Shown: positions 23,064 through 32,395 of the stretch, piece by piece
How the letters are laid out: each line of letters begins with the position of its first letter
How positions within the stretch are numbered: position 1 is the first letter of the stretch
DNA from: SVTX01 sp045638125
GTDB lineage: Bacteria > Bacillota > Clostridia > Oscillospirales > CAG-272
Assembly: GCA_045638125.1 (NCBI GenBank)
Contig: JAZUAS010000081.1
Span: 1-34,698, forward strand
Direction: 5' to 3'
Length of the DNA: 34,698 nucleotides
Notes under the pieces: model-generated
Seen by the model: only the letters and a program-made list of their open reading frames with translations
Database searches by the model: none
What the model was told of the DNA's origin: nothing
Translations under genes and position numbers: made by a program

Positions 23064-24031
23064 TGGGACTGATCTATTCGGACATTCCCGAGCTTGAAGG
23101 CAGTAATACAGAAATAACTCTTGCGAATCTTTCCGAGCTGGAGGGTGTTCTTGAAGCCATCATCGAGGAGAGACTTGCGCATCTTATAGAGCTGTCCGAG
23201 GCGATTATCTCCGATGGCGATGAGGTAGATATTATTAAGAGTATCATTCTTTCGATAAAGTCCGACGGCAGAGCAGATTCGGGTAACGTCATTAGTGAAA
23301 ACAGGCATATTGCCGATTTGATATTCTCAAGACTGTCCACCGTCGAGCGGCTCGCAATTTTTAAAGAAGTTTTCGAAAGACTGGGTGGCAAGAAATCAAG
23401 ATCATTGGATAGGATTTGGCAAGATAAAGTGCGTTCGATTTCCGAAAAAGCATCCGAAAGAATATCATACCTCAAAAGTTCTTACAACGATACCGCCTAT
23501 ATGCACTTTTCATCGTTTTTTAATTCTCCGCGCGCCGCTTATTTCAATAGCGTTACAGACGTTTGCGAGAGCGTATATAACGGTGAATCGGAATATTGCA
23601 TATTGCCACTTGAGACATCGGAAGACGGAAAACTGCTTTCGTTTTACGAGCTGATATTCAAATACGGATTTAAAATTAATTCGGTTTGCGATCTCCAAAA
23701 CGGTGAGGGACATACCAGATATGCCCTTTTGAGCAAAAGTCTTTTCTCTAACAGCTCGGTTTTACGAGCTAAAACGAGAAACCGATATTTTGAGTTTTTT
23801 ATTGAAAACGGAGATAATACCGAGCTTGAAGAAATTTTATGCGCCGCTGATTTCTGCTCATTAAGATTAAGAAGAATAGATACTCTCAATATGCAGAGTG
23901 ATAAAAACGAAAAAACAACTTATTTCTGCCCTGTTTTCAAAGCAGACGGCGCTGATATGACCACGTTTTTGTCTTATTTGTCGATAGATTGTCCCGATTT
24001 TATTCCGATCGGCATCTACACGCAGATATAA
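23063..24031 (+). CDS. Degenerate prephenate-dehydratase (PheA)-like protein with ACT-like C-terminus
   Basis: This 322-residue protein overlaps the htpG stop by one base, so translation is coupled. I do not know a named family for it. Residues about 18-60 form a helical hairpin rich in Glu, loosely like a chorismate mutase start. Residues about 138-225 read like the first half of a prephenate dehydratase: SYNDTAYMHFSSFF, ESVYNGESEYCILPLETSEDG (compare the GxADYGVxPIENSxxG pattern) and FYELIFKYGFKI. The second half of that domain seems to be missing. Residues about 238-322 are compatible with an ACT domain. The PIENS motif is PLETS, and no clear Thr-Arg-Phe catalytic motif is in the expected place. 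A regulatory pseudoenzyme is possible; homology is my pattern reading only. Confidence 0.5.
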   Translation: MGLIYSDIPELEGSNTEITLANLSELEGVLEAIIEERLAHLIELSEAIISDGDEVDIIKSIILSIKSDGRADSGNVISENRHIADLIFSRLSTVERLAIFKEVFERLGGKKSRSLDRIWQDKVRSISEKASERISYLKSSYNDTAYMHFSSFFNSPRAAYFNSVTDVCESVYNGESEYCILPLETSEDGKLLSFYELIFKYGFKINSVCDLQNGEGHTRYALLSKSLFSNSSVLRAKTRNRYFEFFIENGDNTELEEILCAADFCSLRLRRIDTLNMQSDKNEKTTYFCPVFKADGADMTTFLSYLSIDCPDFIPIGIYTQI

Positions 24032-24073
24032 AAATAACTTTTATTGAATAACATTGAAAGGAAGTATAAAACT

Positions 24074-24325
24074 ATGGAACACATTACTTACACTACTAAA
24101 GGCACTTGTTCGCGCCAGATCGATATCGACGTTGAGAACGGCGTTATCGTTGAGGCAAAATTCACCGGCGGTTGCTCGGGTAACACCCAGGGCGTTGCGG
24201 CACTCGTTAAAGGAATGACCATCGACGAGGCTATTAACCGTCTTCGCGGTATCCATTGCGGTCCTCGCCCCACATCTTGCCCCGACCAGTTGGCTCAAGC
24301 ACTTGAACAGTACAAAAACGCTTGA
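24074..24325 (+). CDS. TSCPD domain protein (TIGR03905 family)
   Basis: This 83-residue protein is made almost entirely of a TSCPD domain, with the eponymous TSCPD near the C-terminus and a GGCSGNTQGVAALVKGM core. It has three conserved Cys (in TCSRQ, GGCSG and HCGPRPTSCPD) that could bind metal or act in redox chemistry. Related domains occur at the end of B12-dependent ribonucleotide reductases; the free-standing proteins have no established function. The in-frame ATG at 24044 is rejected; AAAGGAAG nine bases before 24074 fixes the start. It lies in the htpG-pgcA operon, 32 bases ahead of pgcA. Confidence 0.9.
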   Translation: MEHITYTTKGTCSRQIDIDVENGVIVEAKFTGGCSGNTQGVAALVKGMTIDEAINRLRGIHCGPRPTSCPDQLAQALEQYKNA

Positions 24326-24357
24326 TTTTCCAAAATTCATTTGAAAGGAAAAACACT

Positions 24358-26070
24358 ATGAGTTATCTTGATAACTACAAGCTTTGGTTGAATTCCCCCG
24401 TCCTTACCGACGCAGAAAAGCAGGAGCTTCGTGACATCGCGAATAATGACGATGAAATCAAGCTTCGTTTTACGTCGGGTCTGACATTTGGTACCGCAGG
24501 ACTCCGCGGAACCATGAAGACCGGTATGAACGCTATGAACGTTTACACCGTGGCGCAGGCAACCCAGGGTCTTGCCACCCTTATTCACAAGGAAGGCAGA
24601 GCGGCAGATGGCGTTGCAATAGCATACGATAGCAGAAACAATTCCGAGCTTTTTGCTCGCGTTTCCGCAGAGGTGCTTGCGGCATCTGATATTCCCGTTT
24701 ATATTTTCGACGCTCTCCGTCCTACTCCCGAGCTTTCCTTTGCTCTCCGTGAGCTTAAGTGCGTTGCAGGTATAAACATCACCGCATCTCATAATCCCAA
24801 GCAGTATAACGGATATAAGGCTTACTGGGAGGACGGCGCACAGCTCCCCCCCGAGCACGCCAACACCGTTTACGAGGAGATCTGCAAGATCGATATTTTC
24901 AACGACGTAAAGCGAGTTGATTTCGACGAGGCAGTTTCCGAAGGCAAGATCAAGATCCTTGGTAAGGAAATGGATGAGCTTTATCTGGCACAGGTCCAGG
25001 CTCAGGCGGTCAATCCCAACGCTGTAAAGGCAGTTGCAGACGAATTGAAGATAGTTTACTCTCCCCTTCACGGCACGGGTCACAAGCTTATCCCCGAAAT
25101 ACTCGCAAGAACAGGCATCAAGCACCTTTACAAGGTTGAGGAGCAGTTCGTAATCGACGGCAACTTCCCCACCGTGTCAAAGCCCAATCCCGAGTATGCA
25201 GAGGTCTTTGAGCTTGGTATCGCTATCGCTGACCGCGTAGGAAGCAATCTTGTAGTTGCAACAGACCCCGACGCTGACCGTGTTGGCGTTGTTGCAAGAA
25301 CCAAGGACGGCAGCTTTAAGACTATCACCGGTAACCAGATGGGCGCACTTCTCATTGATTATATCATCACCGCGTACGAGGAGACCGGCACTATGCCCGA
25401 TCAGCCCTACGTTGTTAAGTCTATCGTTTCCTCCGAGCTTGCTACCAAGATATGCGAAGCGCACAACGTTGAAATGTTCAACGTTCTCACCGGATTTAAG
25501 TTTATCGGTGAGGTTATCAAAAACCACGAGGCAACCGGCGAAGGCTCTTACATCTTCGGCTTTGAGGAAAGCTACGGCTATCTCAAGGGGACCTATGCTC
25601 GAGACAAGGACGCAGTAGTTGCTACTATGCTTATCTGCGAGATGACCGCATACTATCATGCCAAGAATATGACCCTCTACGATGCGCTTGAAGGTCTTTA
25701 CGCGAAATACGGCTTCTGTCTTGAGCAGAACGTTGAGATCTACATGGAAGGCGTTGACGGCCCTGCAAAGATGGCAGCTCTCCTTGACGGCATGAGAAAG
25801 AACACTCCCTCTGAGCTTGGCGGCGTAAAGGTAGTTACCTTCGGTGACTACAAGGAGCAGACCTTCACCAACGTGGCAAACGGAGAAAAGACCTCCACGA
25901 ATCTCCCCAAGTCTAACGTGCTCTCCTTCAAGCTTGAAAACGGCGACGTGGTTATTGTTCGTCCCTCGGGCACCGAGCCTAAGGTTAAATTCTACTTTAT
26001 GGTTTCTGCCGCTGACCAGGCAACCGCGCTCGCTAATATCGAGGCATATAAGAATACGCTTAATATTTAA
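24358..26070 (+). CDS. pgcA: Phosphoglucomutase / phosphomannomutase (alpha-D-phosphohexomutase)
   Basis: This cytoplasmic enzyme interconverts glucose-1-phosphate and glucose-6-phosphate through a phosphoserine. TASHNP holds the catalytic Ser144; DPDADR (303-308) binds the Mg2+; the sugar-binding FGFEESYGY and phosphate-binding RPSGTEPKVKFY segments follow in the usual order. The start at 24358 follows AAAGGAAAAACACT, giving 570 residues, normal for the Firmicute PgcA type. It is the last gene of the htpG operon and ends in a strong hairpin. Activity on mannose or pentose phosphates (as in related phosphopentomutases) cannot be excluded from sequence. Confidence 0.93.
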   Translation: MSYLDNYKLWLNSPVLTDAEKQELRDIANNDDEIKLRFTSGLTFGTAGLRGTMKTGMNAMNVYTVAQATQGLATLIHKEGRAADGVAIAYDSRNNSELFARVSAEVLAASDIPVYIFDALRPTPELSFALRELKCVAGINITASHNPKQYNGYKAYWEDGAQLPPEHANTVYEEICKIDIFNDVKRVDFDEAVSEGKIKILGKEMDELYLAQVQAQAVNPNAVKAVADELKIVYSPLHGTGHKLIPEILARTGIKHLYKVEEQFVIDGNFPTVSKPNPEYAEVFELGIAIADRVGSNLVVATDPDADRVGVVARTKDGSFKTITGNQMGALLIDYIITAYEETGTMPDQPYVVKSIVSSELATKICEAHNVEMFNVLTGFKFIGEVIKNHEATGEGSYIFGFEESYGYLKGTYARDKDAVVATMLICEMTAYYHAKNMTLYDALEGLYAKYGFCLEQNVEIYMEGVDGPAKMAALLDGMRKNTPSELGGVKVVTFGDYKEQTFTNVANGEKTSTNLPKSNVLSFKLENGDVVIVRPSGTEPKVKFYFMVSAADQATALANIEAYKNTLNI

Positions 26071-26082
26071 TTTTACAGTAAA

Positions 26083-26125
26083 CACCGCCGAGAGTACCCA
26101 ACGGTCACTCTCGGCGGTGATTTTT
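26083..26125. terminator. Strong terminator between pgcA and dnaE
   Basis: CACCGCCGAGAGT (26083-26095) pairs with ACTCTCGGCGGTG (26107-26119), then ATTTTTATTT. It lies between the convergent pgcA and dnaE genes. The T-run is good for pgcA and weak for dnaE. Confidence 0.93.
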
Positions 26126-29100
26126 ATTTAGTGACAACGTTATCCTCTCCGATAATTCCCTTCAACTGTTTTATAGCGTACTCGGAATAGAACATTCTCT
26201 CGCTGTACTCGGAGTATTTAGAGGTGGAAGAATCGTAGAAAATGACCTTTACAGTGCCTTCGTTGAAAATATCGACCATATTTTTAGCCTTTTTAAAGAC
26301 CTCGCCCGACATATCGGGAACACGGAGATATATCTTCGTGGGAATAGATGCGGTTTCTCTCGGCGCACTTGCACGATTTTCTCTGATTGGCGCGGGGTTT
26401 GCCGATGACATTCCATACATCGAAAGGTACATGTTTATCATGTCGGGCGCACCCTTTGTTTCCGTTGTAGGTGTCTCGGTCTTTGATTGCGCCGGCGGAG
26501 CTGTTGCACGGCTCTCTTGGGTTGCCTTGGGGCGGCTGACGTATCTATCGTTGTCCTCAAGGGCGGTCAACTGATTGACAAGTATCTTGGGGCTTTCATC
26601 ATCCTTTATAGAAACCGTTCCTTCGACGTAGACTGCGCCGTCAACAAATATGTCGGCGTAAAGCTCGTTGTATTTTTTCGGGAAAACGATACATTCGGTC
26701 TCGCCGTATTTATCTTCAAGGGTGAAAAACGCCATTCGGTCATCGTTTTTCGTGGTTTTCAGCGATACCGAGCTGATAATACCCGCAAGCTTTACTCTAT
26801 CCTTGTCCGAGTATACCAATTCTCCACTCTCGTCACTCTCTTGAAGCTCTGCGGTTGTGATAACGTCGAGGTCCTCTGCGTGCTTGGAATAATTATCAAG
26901 CATGTGACCCGAGAAATACATTCCCGAAGCCTCTTTTTCCATCAGCAGCTTTTCCTTGATTCCGTAATCGGGAATATCGGGATATTCGAAGGCAGGCGCG
27001 CTGAAGCTTGCCATTGAGAACATATCCATCTGCCCCGCGGGGTTATTTCGGCTCTTTTGCTGAACACTGTCAATAAGGCTTTCATAGGATGCGAGCAACT
27101 GAGATCGGAAAAGACCAAGGCCGTCAAACGCACCACACTTTATAAGCGCTTCTACCTGGCGCTTGTTGAGGTCTGTGAGATCGCTCATTCGCTCAACGAA
27201 ATTATCAAAGGAAGTAAATCTTCCGCCGTCCTGTCGCTCTTTAATAATGGCTTCAAGCATCTGCTTGCCCACGTTTTTAAGCGCCAACAAGCCAAAACGA
27301 ATGTTGCCGTTTTCTCTGTCGGTCGAGAAAGTGACACGGCTTCCGTTTATGTCGGGAGGAAGCACCGAAATGCCAAAATGCGAGCATTCGTTTATATACT
27401 CAACGCTCTTGACCTGATTACCCAGCACGCTGGTGAGGAGCGCCGCCATGTATTCTCCGGTGTAGTGAGCCTTGAGATATGCGGAGCGATAGCTGATCAC
27501 CGCGTAAGCCGCGGCGTGCGCCTTATTAAAGGCGTAATTTGCAAAGCTTGCCATATCGTCGAAGAGCTTTTCGGCTTTCGCCGTGTCAATGCCTCTTTCA
27601 GCCGCGCCGCCTATAAACTGCTCTCGCTCGGCTTCAAGCACGCTTGCCTTTTTCTTGGACATGGCGCGGCGCACGATGTCAGCGTGACCGTAGGTATAGC
27701 CCGCAACGGTGCGGAATATGCTCATAACCTGCTCCTGATAAACAGTACAACCGTAGGTTGAGCGCAGAATAGGCTCAAGCTCGGGCAGATCGTAAACCAC
27801 CTTCGAGGGGTCGTGACGGCACTCGATAAATCTGGGGATCGAGTCCATGGGGCCGGGGCGGTAAAGCGAAATAACCGAAATTATATCGTCGATACACTCG
27901 GGGCGCAAATTCTGAAGCACCTGCTTCATTCCCGAGGACTCAAGCTGGAAAACTCCTGCGGTGTCCCCACGAGAAATAAGCTCGAATGTCTTTATATCGT
28001 CAAAGGGTATCTTTTCAATCTCGAAATCAGGCTCAAATTCCTTGATCTGAGTTTCTGCATCGTTTATGATCGTCAAGTAACGCAGAGCCAAAAAGTCGAA
28101 CTTGAGAAGTCCGAGGTCGGCAATGGTATCCATATCAAACTGCGTTACTACCGTACTGTTGCTGACGGACAGCGGTACGTATTCACTGATAGGCTTATCC
28201 GTAATGACCACACCTGCCGCGTGAACCGAAATGTTTCGGGGCATTCCCTCAAGAGAAATTGCGGTATCGATAAGCTTTTTTATCTGCTCTGAGCCGTTGT
28301 AAAGCTCTTTAAGCTCGGGAAAACGGAGGGCGTTTTTCAATGTGATTCCAAGCTCACGAGGAATAGCCTTTGCCACCACGTCAACGTCGGAATATGACAT
28401 TCCCATAGCTCGTCCGCAGTCACGGACAGCCGCCTTTGCCGCAAGAGTACCAAAGGTAATTATCTGCGACACATGCTCTCTGCCGTATTTTCTCGTTACG
28501 TATTCGATAACCTCGTCGCGGCGATTGTAGCAGAAGTCCATATCAATATCGGGCATGCTGACTCGCTCGGGATTGAGGAAACGTTCAAAAAGCAGATCGA
28601 ATTTGATAGAATCAATGTCGGTGATTCCCAGAAGATATGCCACAAGGCTACCCGCACCCGATCCACGTCCGGGGCCTACGGGGATGTCGGCATTTTTTGC
28701 AAATCCGACGTAGTCCTGCACGATCAGAAAATAGTCGGCGTATCCCATAGTGTTTATAACGGAAAGCTCGTAATCTATTCGATCTCTATACGCTTTCTCG
28801 TTGTTATGAGATTCGTTTCCGAACACGAGATGACCGTTTTTCTGTCTGCGTTCAAGTCCTGCAAAAGTCAATTCGCGCAGATATTCCTCTGCGCGCTTAC
28901 CGCCAGGACACGGGAATTTGGGCAAGAAAACCTTGTCAAATTCAAGCTCAAGCTGACAAGAGTCGGCAATTTTCACAGTGTTTTCAATAGCACCCGCGTA
29001 TGCACCGTAAATGCGCTTCATCTCGTCGGTGGTTTTGATATAATAATCGTCCACGCCAAAGGTGGGCTTATTCTGACTGTCAAGAGTGGTATTGGTCTGA

Positions 29101-29768
29101 ATGCACATCAAGACCTGCTGAATTTCGGAGTCCTGTCTGCGGAGATAATGACAATCGTTGGTAGCAACCATAGGAAGCCCCGATTCCTCTGCAAGACGAA
29201 CGAGCAGCGGCATCAGCTGGCGCGTCTCCTCGGTGCCGTGATCCTGCAATTCAATATAAAAATTATCCTTACCAAATATAGAGGCATAGTCAAGGGCGGT
29301 CTTTTTAGCACCGTCTATATCGCCCGCCGCCAAGAGTCTCGGGATCTTGCCCGAAAGGCAAGCCGACAGAGCTATAAGCCCCTCGCTGTGGGCGCGGAGC
29401 AACTCCTCATCAACACGAGGTTTTGAGTAAAATCCCTCGGTAAAGCCACGAGAAACAAGATCAATGAGATTCTTATATCCCGTCATATTTTTGCAGAGCA
29501 GAACGAGGTGATAATAGGAATCGTTATTTGCTCGCTTATCAAAGCGCGAAGACGTGGCAACGTAGACCTCACAACCGATTATGGGTTTTATCCCTGCCTT
29601 TTTGCAGGTCTTATAAAACTCGATAACACCGTACATATTGCCGTGGTCGGTTATAGCCACCGCATCCTGACCGCACTCGGCAAGTCTGTCGGGTATTTCC
29701 GCTATTCGGCAAGCGCCGTCCAGCAAGCTGTATTCAGTATGAAGATGAAGATGAACGAACTCTCCCAT
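26124..29768 (-). CDS. dnaE: DNA polymerase III alpha subunit DnaE
   Basis: This C-family replicative polymerase subunit has 1214 residues. The PHP domain starts at once with HLHTEYSLLDGA and has AITDHGNMYG and GCEVY, a complete-looking metal set that could support proofreading or structure. The polymerase core shows GPGRGSGAGSLVAY and PDIDMDF, with Asp407, Asp409 and Asp411 for catalysis. A helix-hairpin-helix region and an OB domain (VKLAGIISSVSLKTTKNDDRMAFFTLED) follow. There is no inserted exonuclease domain, so this is DnaE and not PolC. The start has AGGA just upstream. It is last in the yjjG-murB-whiA-dnaE cluster. Confidence 0.97.
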   Translation of the reverse strand: MGEFVHLHLHTEYSLLDGACRIAEIPDRLAECGQDAVAITDHGNMYGVIEFYKTCKKAGIKPIIGCEVYVATSSRFDKRANNDSYYHLVLLCKNMTGYKNLIDLVSRGFTEGFYSKPRVDEELLRAHSEGLIALSACLSGKIPRLLAAGDIDGAKKTALDYASIFGKDNFYIELQDHGTEETRQLMPLLVRLAEESGLPMVATNDCHYLRRQDSEIQQVLMCIQTNTTLDSQNKPTFGVDDYYIKTTDEMKRIYGAYAGAIENTVKIADSCQLELEFDKVFLPKFPCPGGKRAEEYLRELTFAGLERRQKNGHLVFGNESHNNEKAYRDRIDYELSVINTMGYADYFLIVQDYVGFAKNADIPVGPGRGSGAGSLVAYLLGITDIDSIKFDLLFERFLNPERVSMPDIDMDFCYNRRDEVIEYVTRKYGREHVSQIITFGTLAAKAAVRDCGRAMGMSYSDVDVVAKAIPRELGITLKNALRFPELKELYNGSEQIKKLIDTAISLEGMPRNISVHAAGVVITDKPISEYVPLSVSNSTVVTQFDMDTIADLGLLKFDFLALRYLTIINDAETQIKEFEPDFEIEKIPFDDIKTFELISRGDTAGVFQLESSGMKQVLQNLRPECIDDIISVISLYRPGPMDSIPRFIECRHDPSKVVYDLPELEPILRSTYGCTVYQEQVMSIFRTVAGYTYGHADIVRRAMSKKKASVLEAEREQFIGGAAERGIDTAKAEKLFDDMASFANYAFNKAHAAAYAVISYRSAYLKAHYTGEYMAALLTSVLGNQVKSVEYINECSHFGISVLPPDINGSRVTFSTDRENGNIRFGLLALKNVGKQMLEAIIKERQDGGRFTSFDNFVERMSDLTDLNKRQVEALIKCGAFDGLGLFRSQLLASYESLIDSVQQKSRNNPAGQMDMFSMASFSAPAFEYPDIPDYGIKEKLLMEKEASGMYFSGHMLDNYSKHAEDLDVITTAELQESDESGELVYSDKDRVKLAGIISSVSLKTTKNDDRMAFFTLEDKYGETECIVFPKKYNELYADIFVDGAVYVEGTVSIKDDESPKILVNQLTALEDNDRYVSRPKATQESRATAPPAQSKTETPTTETKGAPDMINMYLSMYGMSSANPAPIRENRASAPRETASIPTKIYLRVPDMSGEVFKKAKNMVDIFNEGTVKVIFYDSSTSKYSEYSERMFYSEYAIKQLKGIIGEDNVVTK

Positions 29769-29790
29769 AGCGTCCTGCCTTTCTTATTTT

Positions 29791-30699
29791 TTAGATCAAT
29801 TCCCTGCTTTTTGCAAGCTCCATGATCTTTGATATTCTGTGATTAAGTCCCGATTTTGAAATCGGAGGAATATGTATCTCCGCAAGCTCGGACAATGTAA
29901 GCGCGGGGTTAGCTAAGCGTAGGGCTGCCGTTGCTTTTAAGTCGTCGCCCAATTCTTCGAAGGCTCCCGTCGCAATAAGCGCTTCTATCGCCAAAACCTG
30001 CAACCCCGATGCTCCAACCGACTTTGCAATATTTCTCGTAACGCAATTTGTAGCACGATTCTCGTAGTTTCGAAGATCCTTTTCGATATAACTGTCCAAA
30101 AACTCAAAAAGAGTCTTGCTGGCACCCAAAACCGTCAAAAAGTCCTCAATCGCCGAATTGTTTTTATAAAAAACACTCATTTTTTCTTTGCGCGACGTAA
30201 TTCCCGGTGCTTCGGTAACTATTTCCTCAAGTACCGAATGGATAAGCATAGCGCGAGTATCGTTGGCGGCATAAATTTCCAATGTATATGACTTTTTTGG
30301 ATCACTCACACTACCGCAGGCGCAAAATGCCGCACGCGCAAACACCTGCTTGCAATTTTCACAGCCAAAATAAGCATTCAGAGCATCGACATCCTCATCA
30401 GCCCCCGAAAATTCGTCTGCAAAGGAGAGAAAACCTGCAATTTTGGCAGACTTGAATTTTAATTCAAACGCATTGTAGCATCCGCGTCTGATCTCATTTA
30501 TTTCGGGTTCAATTTTATATATTGTCTTAAGCAGATGGCAGATCTGTTCTGCGGTAGACTTCTCTTTGATCTTTACAACGATCTGTCCGTCCAATACATC
30601 TGCGGACATGAGCGAGCCGAAAATATAAGCCTTTTTGCAACAGTTTGATTTTATCGGTAAAGTGTTTAGTTCATCTTTAACTTGTGATGAAAATGACAT
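29791..30699 (-). CDS. whiA: DNA-binding protein WhiA
   Basis: WhiA is a regulator with a LAGLIDADG-like N-terminal domain and a C-terminal helix-turn-helix. In Streptomyces it controls sporulation septation and in Bacillus it affects division and chromosome segregation. The 302-residue protein begins SFSSQVKDELNTL, has CCKKAYIFGSLMSADV, and ends with the HTH segment around LRLANPALTLSELAEIHIPPISKSGLNHRI. GAAAGG precedes the ATG. It lies 21 bases after murB and 22 before dnaE. The usual clostridial companions rapZ and yvcK, normally between murB and whiA, are absent here. Confidence 0.95.
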   Translation of the reverse strand: MSFSSQVKDELNTLPIKSNCCKKAYIFGSLMSADVLDGQIVVKIKEKSTAEQICHLLKTIYKIEPEINEIRRGCYNAFELKFKSAKIAGFLSFADEFSGADEDVDALNAYFGCENCKQVFARAAFCACGSVSDPKKSYTLEIYAANDTRAMLIHSVLEEIVTEAPGITSRKEKMSVFYKNNSAIEDFLTVLGASKTLFEFLDSYIEKDLRNYENRATNCVTRNIAKSVGASGLQVLAIEALIATGAFEELGDDLKATAALRLANPALTLSELAEIHIPPISKSGLNHRISKIMELAKSRELI

Positions 30700-30720
30700 T
30701 TTTTTAGCCTTTCAATCTGT

Positions 30721-31626
30721 TTATTTCGATACGTAAATGATCTCGCACTCAAGTTCAACACCGAACCTTTCAAGCACAACGGCCCTCGTATGTTCAACAA
30801 GCGCAAGAACGTCCGAGGAGGTCGCTCCTCCGATATTGACCGTAAATCCCGCGTGCTTTTCGGATATTTGCGCTCCACCAACGGTGTAGCCCTTAAGACC
30901 GCAATCCTCTATCAGCTTGCCTGCAAAGTGACCCACCGGGCGCTTAAAGGTGCTACCTGCGCTTGGATACTCAAGCGGCTGCTTTTCTCGGCGCGAGGTC
31001 ATATTTTGGGTCATAGAAGCGAATATCTCCTCGGCATCTCCATCTTTCATTTCAAGAGTTGCAGAAAGAATGATATATTCGGGATGGTCAGCAAAAATCG
31101 AGTGTCTGTAATCAAATTTGTGTTCTTCTCCCTTGACGGTTTTTATCTCGCCGTCCGCAGGATCAAAATACTCGGTTTCGACTACAACGTCGGACATCTG
31201 TCCACCGTAAGCGCCTGCATTCATATATACCGCACCACCCACAGTTCCGGGAATGCCGAAAGCAAATTCCAGCCCCGTAAGAGAATGCTTTTTGCCTGCC
31301 TCACTTGCAAGCTCGGTCAGCGATTTTCCGCATTCAACTCGTATCACGGTCTTGTCGCTTTTATGGATGTATTCTGTAGTGTTCAAGTGCTTTGTAAAAA
31401 TGATAATTCCGTCAAAGCCCTCGTCGTCAAAAAGAAGATTTGATCCGTTACCTACCACCATATATTTATAGTTACAGTTCTTTACCGAACGCAGAACCTC
31501 GACAAGCTCGTCGCGTGTCTTTGGAAAAACTGCTACTTTGGCAGGTCCTCCGATTTTAAAGGATGAATGCTTCGATAAAGGTTCATTTTCGCGAATTTCA
31601 ATGCTAGAATCGAAATCAGGGGTCAT
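30721..31626 (-). CDS. murB: UDP-N-acetylenolpyruvoylglucosamine reductase
   Basis: MurB reduces UDP-GlcNAc-enolpyruvate to UDP-N-acetylmuramate with NADPH and FAD, committing sugar nucleotide to peptidoglycan. The 301-residue protein has the FAD-binding region SFKIGGPAKVAVFPKTRDEL and VVGNGSNLLFDDEGFDG, the type IIb-like segment GLEFAFGIPGTVGGAVYMNAGAYGG, YRHSIF, and SAGSTFKRP with the proton-donating Ser. The C-terminal catalytic Glu lies in ELECEI. GAAAGGA lies upstream of the ATG. It starts 17 bases after the HAD gene and is probably cotranscribed. Confidence 0.96.
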   Translation of the reverse strand: MTPDFDSSIEIRENEPLSKHSSFKIGGPAKVAVFPKTRDELVEVLRSVKNCNYKYMVVGNGSNLLFDDEGFDGIIIFTKHLNTTEYIHKSDKTVIRVECGKSLTELASEAGKKHSLTGLEFAFGIPGTVGGAVYMNAGAYGGQMSDVVVETEYFDPADGEIKTVKGEEHKFDYRHSIFADHPEYIILSATLEMKDGDAEEIFASMTQNMTSRREKQPLEYPSAGSTFKRPVGHFAGKLIEDCGLKGYTVGGAQISEKHAGFTVNIGGATSSDVLALVEHTRAVVLERFGVELECEIIYVSK

Positions 31627-31643
31627 AGGTCTGTCCTTTCAAA

Positions 31644-32333
31644 TTAAAACAGAATGTTTTCGATCTCGGAAAGATCGCTGATCGTATAGGTTATATTCAT
31701 TCCGCCGGGAGCGATTTTTCGATTTGGATTATACCAGCAGGTGTCGATTCCTGCGTTGATTCCGCCCTTTATATCGGAAGAAAGCGAATCTCCGATAATT
31801 ATTGAAGTATCCTTATCAAAGTCGGGAATTTTTGAAAATACCGCATCAAAATATTGAATCGTTGGCTTTTCTGCACCCATCTCCTCGGAAATAAACATAT
31901 CTTCAAAATAGTGCCTAAGAGTGCTCTTGTCAAATCTGCCATGCTGCACTATGGCATAACCGTTTGTTACGATATACATTTTGACTCTGCCGTAAAGCTT
32001 TTTGCAAAGCTCCTCTGCACCGTCTAAAATATAACACTTTTGCGACAGGCTTGTAAGATAGTGCTTTGCTATCATTTCGGCATCGGCATCAACCAAACCG
32101 TAAAAATCGAGGAAGGTCTTCCAACGAGCGATAAAGAGATCCTTTTTGGTGATCTCGCCGCGCTCCAGCATCTTCCAATAGCTTTGATTAATCTCCGAAT
32201 ATTTTTCTACAATTTCATCGGTGGTGGGAAGCCCGACCAAAGATAAAACGTCCTTTACCGCCTCGTGCTCGGATCTTTTAAAATCAAACAACGTATCATC
32301 TGCATCAAATAAAACCGTTGTGTATTTTGACAT
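31644..32333 (-). CDS. HAD-family pyrimidine 5'-nucleotidase, YjjG type
   Basis: YjjG-type enzymes dephosphorylate non-canonical or excess pyrimidine nucleotides in the cytoplasm. The 229-residue protein has the HAD motifs: FDADDTLFDF (nucleophile Asp10), VTNGYA (motif II), the Lys of GAEKP (motif III) and IGDSLSSDIKGG (motif IV). The N-terminal FDFKRSEHEAV and the overall match to YjjG are good. An upstream in-frame ATG exists at 32375, but it lies inside the promoter region at 32367-32395; the ATG at 32333 has only a weak GGCGGT ribosome binding site and still is the better start. It leads the murB-whiA-dnaE cluster. Confidence 0.85.
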   Translation of the reverse strand: MSKYTTVLFDADDTLFDFKRSEHEAVKDVLSLVGLPTTDEIVEKYSEINQSYWKMLERGEITKKDLFIARWKTFLDFYGLVDADAEMIAKHYLTSLSQKCYILDGAEELCKKLYGRVKMYIVTNGYAIVQHGRFDKSTLRHYFEDMFISEEMGAEKPTIQYFDAVFSKIPDFDKDTSIIIGDSLSSDIKGGINAGIDTCWYNPNRKIAPGGMNITYTISDLSEIENILF

Positions 32334-32366
32334 TACTACAATACCGCCTTTAATCAATATATTAAT

Positions 32367-32395
32367 ATTATACAATATAAAATAGAAAATTGCAA
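32367..32395 (-). promoter_or_regulatory. Promoter of the yjjG-murB-whiA-dnaE cluster
   Basis: On the minus strand TTGCAA (32390-32395) is followed after 17 bases by TATAAT (32367-32372). The -35 lies inside one arm of the upstream terminator hairpin at 32386-32425. Confidence 0.7.

Noticed and set aside
24337..26085. Minus-strand frames opposite pgcA
   Set aside because: They mirror a highly codon-biased gene on the other strand and have no start signals.
27057..29426. Long plus-strand reading frames opposite dnaE (27057-27761 and 28473-29426)
   Set aside because: They lie wholly antisense to a well-conserved DnaE, have no ribosome binding site and resemble no protein.
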